Below, one piece after another: positions 9,278 to 17,567 of a stretch of 58,590 nucleotides of DNA (within the stretch, counting starts at the first letter, position 1; each line of letters starts with the position of its first letter). The notes under the pieces were generated by a model. It had not been told where the DNA came from and did not search any database. It worked only from the letters and a program-made list of their open reading frames with translations. A program made the position numbers and the translations under genes. The stretch is taken from positions 1,361,412-1,420,001 of the forward strand of contig NZ_LT732540.1 in NCBI RefSeq assembly GCF_900155635.1. Reading direction: 5' to 3'. This DNA is from Olsenella urininfantis. Lineage in GTDB: Bacteria; Actinomycetota; Coriobacteriia; Coriobacteriales; Atopobiaceae.

Positions 9278-10948
9278 ATGGACAACTCACCAAGGCGCGC
9301 CTCGTGGCGCGGGCAGCTCACGCTGCGCGGAGTGATCATCGGCTGCCTCGGCTGCGCCGTCATCACCGCATCCTCCATCTACACCGCCTTGAAGCTGGGA
9401 GCGCTTCCCTGGCCCATCATCTTTGCGGCCGTCATCTCCCTCTTCTTCCTGAAGCTCCTGGGCAACGCCTCGCTCAACGAGGCCAACGTGACCCACACCA
9501 TCATGTCCGCCGGGGCCATGGTTGCCGGGGGCCTTGCCTTCACCATTCCCGGAGCCTGGATGCTGGGACTCGCGGACCAGGTTGGCTGGCTGCAGATCTT
9601 CGTCGTGGCCCTCGCGGGCACCGGCCTCGGCCTGGTATGCACCGCCTTCATCCACCACCACTTCATCGTTGACTCCGAGCTTGAGTTCCCCACGGGTCGC
9701 GCCGCCGCAGAGACCTTGCGCGCCACGGAGGCTGGTGGCAAGACCGGGCGGCAGCTCTTTGGCTCGATGGGCGTCGCCGCCGCCTACAGCGTGCTGAGGG
9801 ACCTCCTGCACCTGATTCCCCCGATGCTGTTGCAGCTTCCCGTCCCAGGGGTGAGCTTTGGCGTGTACAACTCCCCCATGATGCTGTCCGTGGGATTCCT
9901 CGTGGGTGGTGCAGCCGTGGCCTTCTGGCTTGCCGGCGGCGTGCTTGCCAACTTTGGCCTCATCTGGGGCGCGGGCAGCCTGGGCTGGTGGGACGTTGCC
10001 ACGGGCCAGGGCATCGTCAAGAGCCTGGGAATGGGACTCATGATGGGCTCCGGCATCGCCGTGGTCATCAAGGACATCCTGCCCAAGGCCGCTGTCATCG
10101 TGCGAGGGCTCGGCGGGGACGTGACCGGCTCCGAGGAGGGCATGGCCGTCTCTCTCGTCAGCGGTAGCCTGCGCCTTGACGCGGGCATCCTGGGCCTGGC
10201 CACTGCCACCATCGCAGTCCTCGTCTGCCTGGGCCTGGGCGTCGCGCCCGTTTCCGCCGTCTCCGTGGTGCTGCTCACCTTTGTGACCACCATCATGAGC
10301 GCGCAGTCCTGCGGCCAGACCGGCATAGACCCCATGGAGATCTTCGGTCTCATCGTGCTGCTGATCGTCTCCGCGATGTCCAAGACGCCCCAGGTTCAGC
10401 TCTTCTTCATTGCCGGTGTGGTTGCCGTTGCCTGCGGCCTTGCCGGAGACGTGATGAACGACTTCAAGGCCGGCCACATCCTGGGCACCGATGCTCGAGC
10501 CCAGTGGCTTGGACAGGCCATTGGCGGCGTGCTGGGCGCCCTCGTTGCCGCTGGCGTCATGGTGGTTCTGGTGAGCGCCTACGGACCCGACGCCTTTGGG
10601 CCAGACAGGACCTTCGTCTCTGCGCAGGCCTCCGTTGTCGCCACCATGGTGTCTGGCATCCCCAGCGTGTGGGGCTTTGCGATAGGGCTGGCCGCAGGCA
10701 TTGGCCTCTACTTTGCCAAGATCCCGTCCATGATGATAGGCCTGGGCGTCTACCTGCCCTTCTTCATGACGCTCACCGCCTCCTTGGGAGCGCTTGCCAA
10801 GCTCGCCTATGACAGGGCCTGTGCCAGAAGGGGCGAGGGACCCGACGAGTCCCAGGAGAGGGGGCTGGTCCTGGCGTCTGGCGTCCTTGGTGGCGAGTCC
10901 ATCATGGGTGTTGTGGTGGCGTTCCTCTCCATCTTCCTCGGCGCGTAG
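9278..10948 (+). CDS. OPT family oligopeptide/metal-chelate transporter
   Basis: 556-residue polytopic membrane protein of the OPT (oligopeptide transporter) family. The first membrane region, GQLTLRGVIIGCLGCAVITASSIYTALKLG, followed by NASLNEANVTHTIMSAGAMVAGG, matches the family's conserved N-terminal half. EFPTGRAAAETLRA is the typical cytoplasmic loop. About 14 hydrophobic segments can be counted. OPT members import peptides or siderophore/metal chelates by proton coupling; the substrate here is unknown. The start ATG has AAGGAG six bases upstream. A strong hairpin terminator follows at 11058. Confidence 0.9.
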   Translation: MDNSPRRASWRGQLTLRGVIIGCLGCAVITASSIYTALKLGALPWPIIFAAVISLFFLKLLGNASLNEANVTHTIMSAGAMVAGGLAFTIPGAWMLGLADQVGWLQIFVVALAGTGLGLVCTAFIHHHFIVDSELEFPTGRAAAETLRATEAGGKTGRQLFGSMGVAAAYSVLRDLLHLIPPMLLQLPVPGVSFGVYNSPMMLSVGFLVGGAAVAFWLAGGVLANFGLIWGAGSLGWWDVATGQGIVKSLGMGLMMGSGIAVVIKDILPKAAVIVRGLGGDVTGSEEGMAVSLVSGSLRLDAGILGLATATIAVLVCLGLGVAPVSAVSVVLLTFVTTIMSAQSCGQTGIDPMEIFGLIVLLIVSAMSKTPQVQLFFIAGVVAVACGLAGDVMNDFKAGHILGTDARAQWLGQAIGGVLGALVAAGVMVVLVSAYGPDAFGPDRTFVSAQASVVATMVSGIPSVWGFAIGLAAGIGLYFAKIPSMMIGLGVYLPFFMTLTASLGALAKLAYDRACARRGEGPDESQERGLVLASGVLGGESIMGVVVAFLSIFLGA

Positions 10949-11057
10949 GGAGGCGGACAAATCCTGTCTTCTCCTGACATGATTTCACCCGATTTTGGCT
11001 AATAACTCCCATTTGGCCTAAATATCCTGTCACCGCATGGCATGCGCCCAAGCCTGT

Positions 11058-11092
11058 AGCCAGACCCTGTCACCCACCGACAGGGTCTGGCT
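11058..11092 (+). terminator. 14-bp perfect stem-loop after the OPT gene
   Basis: AGCCAGACCCTGTC (11058-11071), loop ACCCACC, GACAGGGTCTGGCT (11079-11092), followed on the plus strand by AACTTTTATC. Position and stem strength fit an intrinsic terminator for the OPT gene, although the T run is short and displaced. Its GACCCTGTC/GACAGGGTC core recurs in the hairpin at 12374-12412. Confidence 0.7.
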
Positions 11093-11168
11093 AACTTTTA
11101 TCGTGGTGAGAAGAGATAAGCAAACATACCCTGACACTCATCGACACGATTTCTGGGCAAGCCGTTCT

Positions 11169-12188
11169 TTAAACGTGAATGTCCAATAGCCCATGGGGCA
11201 CGTTCACGGGAAAGAGCGTGTTCTCAAGACCAACCCCCATCCTCGTTGCCCTTCTCAGTCGGCGCAGCAGTCCCTTCAGGTCAGAATCCCTGGCACAGCC
11301 ACCATGCCGCTGGGGCAGCACGCTCCCCAGGAAGGATATGACCTTCTTCAGCTCTGGGAAGTATCCGATCCTCGCAAGATCAAGTGTCACTATCTGGTAC
11401 CCCATGTGAGAAAGAGCTTCCCTTCTCGCCAGGTCAGAGGTTGGGTTCTTATGAAAAGCCTCGCTGTCATACTCAAGGCCTACACGGAACTCCGGCCAGG
11501 CAAGGTCAACACGGCAGGTCTTGCGCCCCGCCAGGGCCGCGGCAATTGGGTCAAGGGTCACCTCATGGTTCAATGTCGCATGTAAAAACCCCGCACCTCC
11601 CATTGATGCGGGAAGCGTCAAAGCGCATGCCACGATAGTCTCCATGGGAGATGCGCTCCCGTCTTTCACCCACTTCAAGGCCTCCCGAGCCTTATGCGTA
11701 CCTCGCATCCTGGGAAACAGATCGATTGTCTTCCTCAACCGATCAACGCTGGTCAGTGCCGGGCGGCCGTAGAAACCCGAGACCATCTTTGGAAAATGGG
11801 AGTAGCAGCCGCAGAGCTCGTAGCCCAAAACAACGGTGGCACAAAGACTGTGATTTGCGGCAATCTGGATGAACGTGAGCTCGGAACCACAGAAATACTG
11901 ACCCTCTCCCAACTCCATCAGAACGTCCTTAGGTATCAAAGGGGTCGAGAGGGAATGCGTCCTTACAAGGTCAGAGCGGCTGCGGCGCACGGCATCTCCA
12001 ACAAGAACATGAAAGGGTGCAGAGACGCAAGATACGCCCTGATACGAGCAGGAGCCACTTGTAGGACGAAGGACCGTCGAGCACTTTTCTATCTCAAGTT
12101 CGCTCTCTAGCCTTTTTGCGATTTTCAGCTGAGGCGGTACTCCCCGAAGAAGCTCAAGCGAGCTTCCATGAGAAAAAATCACTGCCAT
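11169..12188 (-). CDS. Endonuclease-like protein of the DUF559/PD-(D/E)XK type
   Basis: 339-residue protein of uncertain role. The C-terminal half (about 175-290) resembles DUF559/Vsr-like nuclease folds: Glu in SPMET, Asp in RVDLAWPEFRVGLEYD with a following Glu, then EAFHKNP and LSHMGYQIVTLDLARI. The spacing of Glu, Asp, Glu-x-Asp is what the PD-(D/E)XK fold requires. The N-terminal half resembles the all-alpha/beta leader seen in AbiEi-like actinobacterial proteins (VSCVSAPFHVLVGDAVRRS). There is no partner gene, so it is not an obvious toxin-antitoxin or restriction pair. It stands alone in an AT-richer patch, has noticeably less GC-biased codons than its neighbours, and is flanked by related hairpins, all suggesting acquisition. 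Nuclease activity and defence function are inference. Confidence 0.55.
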   Translation of the reverse strand: MAVIFSHGSSLELLRGVPPQLKIAKRLESELEIEKCSTVLRPTSGSCSYQGVSCVSAPFHVLVGDAVRRSRSDLVRTHSLSTPLIPKDVLMELGEGQYFCGSELTFIQIAANHSLCATVVLGYELCGCYSHFPKMVSGFYGRPALTSVDRLRKTIDLFPRMRGTHKAREALKWVKDGSASPMETIVACALTLPASMGGAGFLHATLNHEVTLDPIAAALAGRKTCRVDLAWPEFRVGLEYDSEAFHKNPTSDLARREALSHMGYQIVTLDLARIGYFPELKKVISFLGSVLPQRHGGCARDSDLKGLLRRLRRATRMGVGLENTLFPVNVPHGLLDIHV

Positions 12189-12373
12189 GAGCCATCTCCC
12201 ATCACGTCGTCCCCCCCTATGGGCGCGATGGTCACAGCTGAACAGAAGTTAATCAAGGTAATTACGTGTTTTATCAGTATGCCTATGCATTAAATATATA
12301 ACTATACTGCAAGTTAGCTGCAATTTAAAAATTTTTTATCTATTTTATTAAAAAATAACCCTGACAGCACAAA
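12189..12373. other. AT-rich intergenic region upstream of the nuclease-like gene
   Basis: This stretch drops sharply in GC, especially 12240-12360, which is dominated by A/T runs such as AAATTTTTTATC and TTATTAAAAAATAA. No ORF, tRNA or clear inverted repeat is visible in it. It probably contains the promoter of the minus-strand nuclease-like gene, but several AT-rich hexamers are possible and I cannot choose one. The composition contrasts with the rest of the window. Confidence 0.5.
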
Positions 12374-12412
12374 GCCCACGGACCCTGTCATAAAGAGACA
12401 GGGTCCGTGGGC
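12374..12412 (-). terminator. 16-bp perfect stem-loop after the xpt operon
   Basis: GCCCACGGACCCTGTC (12374-12389), loop ATAAAGA, GACAGGGTCCGTGGGC (12397-12412). Read on the minus strand it follows xpt by about 100 bp and is succeeded by TTTGTGC, so it can end the relQ-to-xpt transcript. It shares its apical GACCCTGTC/GACAGGGTC core with the hairpin at 11058-11092. Confidence 0.65.
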
Positions 12413-12515
12413 AAATTAAGAAATAACAACTGCATGGGGCCTCAATCATGCCGCCAGGTGACAGGGTTCTCTCCGTAATGGACTGGGGGGCACGTGAGGT
12501 CGAGAGAAGATGGGC

Positions 12516-13106
12516 CTAGGGACGGAAGGTAATCTGGCCGGTGACGGGGTCCATGGATTCGATGATGGCCAGGGAATCCACGCGATAGCCCCTCTCGCGC
12601 AGCCTGTCGCCACCAGGTTGGAAGCCCTTCTCCACGGCTATGCCAATGCCTTCCACCTTTGCGCCTGCGGCCTGGCAGATCTCTAGCAGGCCTTCCATGG
12701 CGCATCCGTTTGCCATGAAGTCATCCACGATCAGCACGTGATCGTCTTTGCCAAGGAACTTGGTGGAGACGATCACGTCATACACGCGGCCATGCGTGAA
12801 GGAGGTGATCTGGGTGGCATACACGGTACCATCCAGGTTCACGCTCTGGCTCTTCTTGGCAAACACGACGGGAACGCCAAACTCCTCGGCAACGACGGCG
12901 GCGATGGCTATGCCGCTCGCCTCGATGGTGAGCACCTTATTGATGGGAGCGTCCTTGAAGTCCTCGCACCACTGATGCGCCATGGTCCGCAGGAGGCCAA
13001 GGTCGATCTGATGGTTGAGGAAGGAGTCAACCTTGAGAACCTGGTCGCTCTTGACCGTGCCGTCATGCCTGATTCGATCTTCCAGAAGCCTCACGCACTC
13101 CCCCAT
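12516..13106 (-). CDS. xpt: Xanthine phosphoribosyltransferase
   Basis: 196-residue purine-salvage enzyme converting xanthine and PRPP to XMP. It aligns over its full length with Bacillus Xpt: [16 protein letters not shown] at the N-terminus, [23 protein letters not shown], and the PRPP loop [13 protein letters not shown]. It is the last gene of a minus-strand run with a histidine kinase (15-bp gap), response regulator and alarmone synthetase. XMP is a direct precursor of GTP, the substrate of the alarmone synthetase two genes upstream, so the grouping is metabolically sensible. No purine riboswitch precedes it. Confidence 0.95.
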   Translation of the reverse strand: MGECVRLLEDRIRHDGTVKSDQVLKVDSFLNHQIDLGLLRTMAHQWCEDFKDAPINKVLTIEASGIAIAAVVAEEFGVPVVFAKKSQSVNLDGTVYATQITSFTHGRVYDVIVSTKFLGKDDHVLIVDDFMANGCAMEGLLEICQAAGAKVEGIGIAVEKGFQPGGDRLRERGYRVDSLAIIESMDPVTGQITFRP

Positions 13107-13121
13107 CCCTCTTGGTCACCG

Positions 13122-14354
13122 TCAGAACAGGATACAGCTAAAGCTGATGATTCCGTCCCTCCAGGCCACGCGAATGCTTCCCTCGTATTGCTCACAGATC
13201 CTCTGGGCGATGGAGAGGCCTATGCCATAGCCTGACTGGTTGCTGTGGGCCTGGTCCGCGCGGTAGAAGCGCTCAAAGAGGCGACTGTAGTCCTGGTTGG
13301 CGCCCGCGGCGTAGCTATTGGAGACCACGATCCTCGCCCCGCGGCGGCGCGGGCCCGAGATGGCGGCCCTCCTGACGCCCGTGACGGCCACCTTGATGCG
13401 GCCACCCTCGTCACAGTACTTGGCGGCGTTGTCCACCAAGAGACGCACCAGCTGCCTCAGGCGCCCCTCGTCAGCCAGCGCGACGACGCCAGGCTGCAGC
13501 GACCGCTCGAGGCCTATGCCGCGGCTCTGCGCCACCGCCTCGTAGGGCTCGATGACATCGGCCACCACGGCCGAGACGTCCTGCTCCTGCACGGAGTCGT
13601 CGTCCCTCTCGTCCGCGCGGGCTATCTCCACCAGGTTCTTCACAAGGCCGTCGAGGTAGTCCACCTGCCTCAAGGTGGAGGAGGTCCACTCGCTGCTGCC
13701 CTGGAGGGTCTCCATGAGCTCCGTGTTTGCCCGGATGACGGCGAGCGGCGTCTTGAGCTCATGGCTCGCGTTGGTGACGAACTCGCTTTGCCGTCGGGCC
13801 GCCTCGATCTCTGGGCGAATCGCACGACGAGAGAGGAAGAGCACCAGAACGAACGCGATGAGCAGGCCCCCGCCCAGGAAGAGCAGGGTCAGCGAGAGGA
13901 CCTCCCTGCCCTCCCCCAGCTCAACCGACCCATCCACAAAGGCCAGGACGGAGCCGCCGTCCGAGAGCCCCACCTGCTTGTAGTAGTAGTTGCCCACAGA
14001 CCCCAGGCGGAGGAAGGACGAGGAGACCTCACGCGCCAGCACCTCCGCCTGCATGGGCGTCACCGCATCGTCGTAGGTCCCATCGAAGTCCACCATGCGG
14101 CCGCTCTCGTCGAGCGTCACCAGGAAATAGCGCACAGCCCGATACGTCGAGGGCAGGGAGTCGTTTGCCTTCTCGTCCGGGAGCTCGCCATCGTTTTGAA
14201 CGATGGCGTCGAGCAGCGAGCCCATGCGGGCATGAGCAAGCCCGATGTAGGCACCGTTCACGAGCAGCGCGATGAGGAGCATGACCACGAAGAACGCCGC
14301 CAGCATGATGGCAACGATCTTGATGCGCAGGCGCTGTATGGCACGGGCACCCAT
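13122..14354 (-). CDS. Sensor histidine kinase (paired with the regulator at 14363)
   Basis: 410-residue membrane kinase. A first membrane helix (about 10-35) and a second (about 150-172) enclose an extracytoplasmic sensor domain of roughly 115 residues with no recognisable ligand fold. The H-box is FVTNASHELKTPLAVI with His198 as phosphorylation site. The ATPase region has LLVDNAAKY (N-box), an extended basic insert RRAAISGPRRRGARIVVSN, then FERFYRADQAHSNQSGYGIGLSIAQRI. The start overlaps nothing; GGGGG lies five bases upstream, and the regulator stop is 8 bp away. No HAMP domain is obvious. The signal is unknown. Confidence 0.93.
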   Translation of the reverse strand: MGARAIQRLRIKIVAIMLAAFFVVMLLIALLVNGAYIGLAHARMGSLLDAIVQNDGELPDEKANDSLPSTYRAVRYFLVTLDESGRMVDFDGTYDDAVTPMQAEVLAREVSSSFLRLGSVGNYYYKQVGLSDGGSVLAFVDGSVELGEGREVLSLTLLFLGGGLLIAFVLVLFLSRRAIRPEIEAARRQSEFVTNASHELKTPLAVIRANTELMETLQGSSEWTSSTLRQVDYLDGLVKNLVEIARADERDDDSVQEQDVSAVVADVIEPYEAVAQSRGIGLERSLQPGVVALADEGRLRQLVRLLVDNAAKYCDEGGRIKVAVTGVRRAAISGPRRRGARIVVSNSYAAGANQDYSRLFERFYRADQAHSNQSGYGIGLSIAQRICEQYEGSIRVAWRDGIISFSCILF

Positions 14355-14362
14355 GACGCCCC

Positions 14363-15061
14363 CTACGCCTTGTCCGGGTCAGGGCCAAGGGCCGGCCTGG
14401 AGCGCAGGCACCAGCCCTCCTCGTCCGAGCCCTCGATGCGCACGTCAGACGCCACGGAGTCCAGCTTGGAACGCAGGTAGGAGAGATAGAGCTCCAGGAC
14501 GTCGGGGCCCGTCTGCCCGTCCTCGCCCCACACCTGCCCCAGGATGAAGGCGGGACCCAGGGGCCGATCGGCGTTCATCATGAGCAGGCGCAGGAGCTCG
14601 AGCTCCTTCACCGAGAGGCGCACGCTGTTCTCGGCAGAGAGCTCCGAGCTGCCGAGGTCGAGGCGGATGTCGCCAAAGCGCAGCTCGGACGGCCCTGAGT
14701 CGGCTCGCCTCTTGGTCATGGCGCGCACGCGGGCAAGCAGCTCCTTCAGGGCGAAGGGCTTTGGCAGGTAGTCATCAGCTCCTGCGTCAAGACCACGTAC
14801 GCGATCATCTACCTGGGACTTTGCGGTCAGGAGCAGAACGGGCGTCTCTATGCCGCGCTCGCGCAGCTCTCGCAGGGCGCTGAGGCCGTCCTTGCGCGGC
14901 ATCATGATGTCCAGGATTATGCCGTCGAAGCTCTCGCCGAGCACGCGATCTACCGCCTCCTGCCCGTCGAAGGCCGAGACCACCTCGTAGCCGCTCCTCT
15001 CGAGCAGTGCCGTGAGGGCACGGTTGAGGTCGCGCGTGTCGTCTGCCACCAGAAGCCTCAT
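14363..15061 (-). CDS. OmpR/PhoB-family response regulator
   Basis: 232-residue DNA-binding regulator. The receiver domain (1-118) has the acidic pair in ADD near residue 7, the phospho-acceptor Asp51 in GIILDIMMPRKDG, Thr in LLLTAKS and Lys in LPKPFALKEL. The winged-helix output domain follows (about 135-225) with LSVKELELLRLLMMN and ELYLSYLRSKL. The reading frame is open further upstream, but the start is ATG 15061, which overlaps the TGA of the alarmone synthetase by 4 bp (ATGA). That overlap implies translational coupling to relQ. It forms a pair with the kinase immediately downstream. Confidence 0.93.
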   Translation of the reverse strand: MRLLVADDTRDLNRALTALLERSGYEVVSAFDGQEAVDRVLGESFDGIILDIMMPRKDGLSALRELRERGIETPVLLLTAKSQVDDRVRGLDAGADDYLPKPFALKELLARVRAMTKRRADSGPSELRFGDIRLDLGSSELSAENSVRLSVKELELLRLLMMNADRPLGPAFILGQVWGEDGQTGPDVLELYLSYLRSKLDSVASDVRIEGSDEEGWCLRSRPALGPDPDKA

Positions 15062-15687
15062 TGCTGCGCCTCCTCGCCCGCGCTGATCATATTGCGGATG
15101 GTCTGCATCGAGAGGTCCGTGGATGCCAGCTCGTCCGCGCAGCGCTTGAGCTCGCTGGTGATGAGCTCGAGGTCTCCCTTGAGGTCGCGCTTGTACTTGA
15201 TCTGATGCTCGAGGGCGGCCCAGGTGTCCATGGAGATGGTCCTGAGCTGGACCTCTGCCCTCGGGCCGCCATCGAGGCTCACCACCATGTGGTAGCTGCG
15301 GTATCCGTTTGGCTTGACGTGACGGATGTAGTCCGTCTCCTCCTCTATGACCATGCCCGGCAGCGCCGCGATGCGGTCGCGCACGAGGTAGACGTCGTCC
15401 AGGAAGGCGCAGACCACGCGCACGCCCACAATGTCGGTGATGTGTCGGAAGGCCGCCTCCGCCGTGGGCTCGACTCCCTTGCGCAGGCACTTTTCGCGCA
15501 GGCTCCCAGCGGTCTTGATGCGGCCCAGGCAATGCTCCACGGGATCTTCTCCGCGCGTCTCTCGCAGCTCGTGGCGAATGGACTCGATGCTGGCTAGGAG
15601 CTGCGCAAGCGCGTCTCGCAGCGCCGGCAACCGGCCGCCAAAGATGGCGTCATCTGCGGGAGGCTCTGGCATCGTGGCTTCGGTCAT
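15058..15687 (-). CDS. Small alarmone synthetase (RelQ/YjbM-like GTP pyrophosphokinase)
   Basis: 209-residue stand-alone (p)ppGpp synthetase domain without hydrolase or TGS/ACT regions. Family motifs are RIKTAGSLREKCLRKG, DIVGVRVVCAFLDDVY, YIRHVKPNGYRSYHMVV and EVQLRTISMDTWAALEHQ, as in Bacillus RelQ. It transfers pyrophosphate from ATP to GTP or GDP. The frame is open upstream to 15873, but ATG 15687 has GAGGAG six bases before it, and the extra upstream residues do not resemble the family. It is followed by a coupled response regulator and kinase, and then xpt, which supplies guanine nucleotide precursor. It could be regulated by the same two-component system. Confidence 0.9.
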   Translation of the reverse strand: MTEATMPEPPADDAIFGGRLPALRDALAQLLASIESIRHELRETRGEDPVEHCLGRIKTAGSLREKCLRKGVEPTAEAAFRHITDIVGVRVVCAFLDDVYLVRDRIAALPGMVIEEETDYIRHVKPNGYRSYHMVVSLDGGPRAEVQLRTISMDTWAALEHQIKYKRDLKGDLELITSELKRCADELASTDLSMQTIRNMISAGEEAQQ

Positions 15688-15832
15688 GTGCGGCTCCTCG
15701 AATCGGGGACTCCCCAAGTAGATACCCAAGCCGCACGGGCGCGATTCGCCCGCGACGCAAGCTTCAGAAATCGCCAGGCCAGACGGCACGCGATGGGAGG
15801 TGGGCCAACCGAAGGTGGGCGGCCGGGAGGCC

Positions 15833-16888
15833 CTACTCCTCGTCCGCAGGGAAGCGCACGCCAATTTGGACACGGGCCTCGTCCATCACGGAAAGGGCGC
15901 CCAGCGTGGTCCTCTCGGCATCTGCCACGCGCGCCAGGGCGTCGGCGTCACCACGCACGGCGGCCACGAAGAGCTCCAGCTCGCAGCGCATGTCGTTCTG
16001 GGGGTCATCCGCCTTGATGAGCTGGCCCGCGCCAGCGATGTCCCCATAGATCATGCCCTTGTCCTCGTGCGGGTTGAGAGTGACGTCGCGCGGGGCGGAG
16101 GGCTCGCCCCAGTGCAGCGTGCCGGCATCACCCGCGACCTGGGACTCCAGCAGATCGTCCGCCAGCTTGCTGTAGTTGACGTCCACCACCAGGCCGTCGT
16201 ACTCAAGGATCAGGCAGCCCCCCAGGTCTATGCAGGAGTAGCGCTCGTCCTCGCACCAGTTGGGACGCAGGGTGACCGCGCTTGCGCACACGCGCCGCGG
16301 CCTGCCGAAGAGCGCCACCGCCGGTTCCACCGAGTAGACGCCGATGTCCATGAGCGCGCCCTCGGAGAGCCTTGGGTCGAACTGGCTCACGTACTCCCCC
16401 GCCTGGAGGCGGGCGATGCGAGAGGTGACCTTGCCGAAGCGGAAGCTCGCCTGGCTAGGCGTGCCCAGCCTGGGAAGGCTTGAGCGGATGTTGGCAAAGC
16501 CCTGCGTGTAGAGGTTGCGCATGGCCTCGAGGCACACCACGCCAGAATCCCGGGCAAGCTCGAACACGCCTTGCGCCTCACGCTCGTTGGACGCAAAGGC
16601 CTTCTCGACCAGCACGTGCTTGCCCGCGGAGAGCATCTGGCGCGCCTGCGGCGCATGCAGTGCGTTGGGCGAGGCAACATAGACGGCATCTACGGAGTCG
16701 CTGGAGGCCAGCTCATCCAGGGAGTCGAAGAAGGCGCTGGCACCGCGTGGCCCCCCAAAGGCGCGCGCCCTCTCGAGGTCGCGCGAGTACGCCGCCGCAT
16801 ACGCGGCACCCTCGGTCTGCGCCAGCGCGTCCACGAATCGCTCGGTGATGGCGCTGGAGCCAATGGTCGCAAAGCGAAGCTCCCTCAT
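15833..16888 (-). CDS. Gfo/Idh/MocA-family NAD(P)-dependent oxidoreductase
   Basis: 351-residue two-domain dehydrogenase. The N-terminal Rossmann fold (about 1-120) has ATIGSSAITERFVDAL in place of the strict GxGxxG. DAVYVASPNALHAPQA and HVLVEKAFASN follow; the family EKP motif reads EKA here. The C-terminal alpha/beta domain contains GALMDIGVYSVEPAV, the G/H-type substrate segment. Members oxidise or reduce sugars, polyols or related compounds; the substrate is unknown. The start lies 2 bp after the trpF-like stop, so degV, trpF-like and this gene form one tight unit. A 145-bp gap separates it from relQ, containing only a weak short inverted repeat. Confidence 0.85.
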   Translation of the reverse strand: MRELRFATIGSSAITERFVDALAQTEGAAYAAAYSRDLERARAFGGPRGASAFFDSLDELASSDSVDAVYVASPNALHAPQARQMLSAGKHVLVEKAFASNEREAQGVFELARDSGVVCLEAMRNLYTQGFANIRSSLPRLGTPSQASFRFGKVTSRIARLQAGEYVSQFDPRLSEGALMDIGVYSVEPAVALFGRPRRVCASAVTLRPNWCEDERYSCIDLGGCLILEYDGLVVDVNYSKLADDLLESQVAGDAGTLHWGEPSAPRDVTLNPHEDKGMIYGDIAGAGQLIKADDPQNDMRCELELFVAAVRGDADALARVADAERTTLGALSVMDEARVQIGVRFPADEE

Positions 16889-16890
16889 CG

Positions 16891-17565
16891 TTACTCCTCT
16901 CGCAGTTGCGCGCCGCGCACTGCGGCAACGGTCGCGCGCATCTTATCCGGATCGTTCTCCCCGCCCGTCTCGACGCCGGAGCTCAGGTCCACTCCCCAGG
17001 GCCGCACGTCCTCGATGACCTGGGCCACGTTCTCTGGCGTGAGGCCTCCGCCCAGCATGTAGGGACGAGAGACGCCCTCGAGCACGGACCAGTCGAGCTC
17101 GCCGCGCACCAGGGGACGGCTGTCCACCAGCACGAGGTCGGCCTTGCTCTGGGCGACACGCTCCACGTCCTCGGGACCCTCCATGCGAATGACCTGCAGG
17201 ATGGGAATGTCAACCAGCTCGCGCAGGAAGGTGATGTAGGGGTTGCCCTCGCTGCCGCGCAGCTCCACCACGTCCAGGATTTCGTCCGCTAGCTCGGACA
17301 CGTATCCCAGGGGCTGGTCCTTGAAGACGCCAACCGCGGGGATGGTGGGGTCGAGCCTCGAGACCAGACGCCACAGCTGGTCTCGGTCCACATGCCTGTG
17401 GGAGCTTGGCCAGTTGACCACAAAGCCGCAGAGGTCAGGCCTGACCTCGTTGACCGTGGTGATGTCCTGCTCGCTGTGCATGCCGCAGAGCTTGACGCGG
17501 GTGAAGGGCTCGCTGCTGAACAGCACGTCGTGCGTGACGATGGTGGTGATCCTGCGCCCCAGCAT
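16891..17565 (-). CDS. Phosphoribosylanthranilate isomerase-like protein (divergent TrpF)
   Basis: 224-residue TIM-barrel protein most like TrpF, which isomerises phosphoribosylanthranilate in tryptophan synthesis. The catalytic Cys is in VKLCGMHSEQDI, the putative acid Asp is in LVLVDSRP, and the phosphate-binding end YMLGGGLTPENV with GVDLSSGVET is well kept. It is unusual in that the VQLHG motif reads VELRG and the glycine-rich GGTG before the FDW-like segment is missing (RGELDW). No other trp gene is in the window; its neighbours are degV and an oxidoreductase, 2 bp away on each side. It may be a true but divergent TrpF or a repurposed relative. Start ATG 17565 was chosen because it clears the degV stop. 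Confidence 0.72.
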   Translation of the reverse strand: MLGRRITTIVTHDVLFSSEPFTRVKLCGMHSEQDITTVNEVRPDLCGFVVNWPSSHRHVDRDQLWRLVSRLDPTIPAVGVFKDQPLGYVSELADEILDVVELRGSEGNPYITFLRELVDIPILQVIRMEGPEDVERVAQSKADLVLVDSRPLVRGELDWSVLEGVSRPYMLGGGLTPENVAQVIEDVRPWGVDLSSGVETGGENDPDKMRATVAAVRGAQLREE

Positions 17566-17567
17566 GT

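Larger units (their letters stand above)
11026..12466. repeat. Inverted CCTGTCACC words flanking the nuclease-like gene
   Basis: CCTGTCACC occurs at 11026-11034 and 11066-11074 on the left, and its inverse GGTGACAGG at 12457-12465 on the right. Shorter CCTGACA words also occur at 11130 and 12360. Together with the two related GACCCTGTC hairpins, these bracket one gene. This could be the footprint of a small transposed or recombined cassette, or simply repeated terminator-like elements. No target-site duplication was found. Confidence 0.35.

Noticed and set aside
11169..12188. Toxin-antitoxin or restriction-modification pair at the nuclease-like gene
   Set aside because: No partner ORF, methylase or small antitoxin lies on either side; both flanks are terminators and AT-rich non-coding DNA.
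14363..15532. 389-codon frame with a 157-residue N-terminal extension on the response regulator
   Set aside because: The extension is an out-of-frame reading of the alarmone synthetase; the receiver domain begins at ATG 15061, coupled to the relQ stop.
15736..15752. CGGGCG-CGATT-CGCCCG inverted repeat between relQ and the oxidoreductase gene
   Set aside because: Only six base pairs with no T tract; such short GC repeats are expected by chance in this composition.
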